From: Acidobacteriota bacterium
Lineage (GTDB): Bacteria; Acidobacteriota; Terriglobia; Terriglobales; Acidobacteriaceae
Assembly: GCA_021781495.1 (NCBI GenBank)
Contig: JAJXWS010000008.1
Location: 1 to 60,771, forward strand
Direction of reading: 5' to 3'
Length of the DNA stretch: 60,771 bases
In this document: one piece after another, positions 60,281 through 60,771 of the stretch
Layout: every line of letters starts with the position of its first letter
How positions within the stretch are numbered: the first letter of the stretch is position 1
The notes under the pieces: generated by a model
What the model saw: only the letters and a program-made list of their open reading frames with translations
What the model was told of the DNA's origin: nothing
Database searches by the model: none
Program-made: the position numbers and the translations under genes

Positions 60281-60771
60281 ATCGTCTTCGGCAAGCCGTC
60301 GCTGCAAACGGCGGCAAAACCCTGCTCGGCGCCGCATGCTATTTCTATGACCCCATCTTCCTGGAGGTCTGCGCGCATCTTGGCTACCAGGCCATCTGGA
60401 TTGAGATGGAGCACGGCCACATCACCTTCGCAGAGGCAGCGGATCTCTGTCGCATGGCCGCAGGCTCCGGCATGCTCACCATGATTCGCATTCCCGACGT
60501 GCGCCGCGAAAGCGTCCTCAAGGGCGCCGAGTGCGGGCCAGACATCCTCGACGTCCCCATGGTGGAGCAGCCCGAGCAGATGCACGATCTCCGCAAGTAC
60601 GCCCGCTTTGCGCCCGAGGGCAGTCGCGGCATCTTCTCCGTCTCACGCGCCGTGGATTACGGCGTCACCGACGACATCCTCGCCCGGCAGAGCCAGGTCA
60701 ACGCCGACCTGTGCCTCATGGCGCAGATTGAAACGCAGGCCGCCTTCGCGCGCATTGACGAACTGGCCGCA
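60277..60771 (+). CDS. HpcH/HpaI-family aldolase (partial, cut by window end)
   Basis: The first 165 residues are present. GAACYFYDPIFLEVCAHLGYQAIWIEMEHGHITF is the family's N-terminal core (usual form WIDxEHG with the catalytic His). MLTMIRIPDV, DVPMVEQPEQ and LMAQIETQAAF (metal-binding Glu) follow. These class II aldolases split 2-keto-3-deoxy acids to pyruvate plus an aldehyde. The ATG overlaps the symporter stop, so it belongs to the kinase/PdxA2 operon. Confidence 0.85.
   Translation, partial: MNRLRQAVAANGGKTLLGAACYFYDPIFLEVCAHLGYQAIWIEMEHGHITFAEAADLCRMAAGSGMLTMIRIPDVRRESVLKGAECGPDILDVPMVEQPEQMHDLRKYARFAPEGSRGIFSVSRAVDYGVTDDILARQSQVNADLCLMAQIETQAAFARIDELAA

Overview
The window is a high-GC bacterial chromosome segment that most resembles Acidobacteriota of the Terriglobia/Acidobacteriaceae type. 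This is inferred from protein flavour (TonB receptors, FG-GAP repeat proteins, plant-polysaccharide hydrolases, compact his operon), not from a marker gene. No rRNA gene or CRISPR array is visible; there is one tRNA.

Layout. 1-4300: minus-strand PHP-domain protein with a GT4 glycosyltransferase, then a small membrane protein with a LOG-family protein. 4618-5439: sugar-phosphate isomerase-like protein. 5548-9902: a thiamin-salvage operon made of a TPP riboswitch, TonB receptor, APH-fold kinase and PnuC/PnuT permease. 9899-13411: 2-hydroxyacid dehydrogenase, FUSC membrane protein and aminotransferase. 13531-20170: a complete minus-strand his operon hisIGDCBHFA (no hisE), preceded by a short ORF with nine His codons, a matching antiterminator segment and an intrinsic terminator, i.e. 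a classical attenuator. 20193-26864: MscS-type channel, ComEA-like secreted protein, and an RND efflux pump with its lipoprotein adaptor.

27474-41962 is a ~14.4 kb integrated element in tRNA-Glu(UUC). It is bounded by a perfect 45-bp direct repeat and carries a tyrosine integrase and Xis-like protein, a gene broken by one in-frame stop, a MobF relaxase without any T4SS, two large lower-GC exported proteins, a HipBA module, and a three-gene HTH/ParA-like/coiled-coil operon resembling plasmid stbABC. It looks like a mobilizable integrative element (IME).

42562-60771 is a sugar-acid and pectin catabolic island: GH20 hexosaminidase, an unusual IclR-HTH/sugar-binding regulator, a RuBisCO-like protein with a DUF1537 kinase, an MFS transporter with an Asp/Glu-racemase-family protein, a GH78-like, BNR/sialidase-like and GH28 hydrolase operon, and a second DUF1537 kinase with PdxA2, a sodium:solute symporter and an HpcH/HpaI aldolase (cut by the window end). 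Four palindromes of the form ATTCC(G)-N5-(C)GGAAT precede the regulator and three of these operons, which suggests one local regulon. The likely job is to split plant cell-wall side chains outside the cytoplasm and to phosphorylate and decarboxylate branched or linear sugar acids inside (apionate/threonate-type chemistry). The substrate is inferred.
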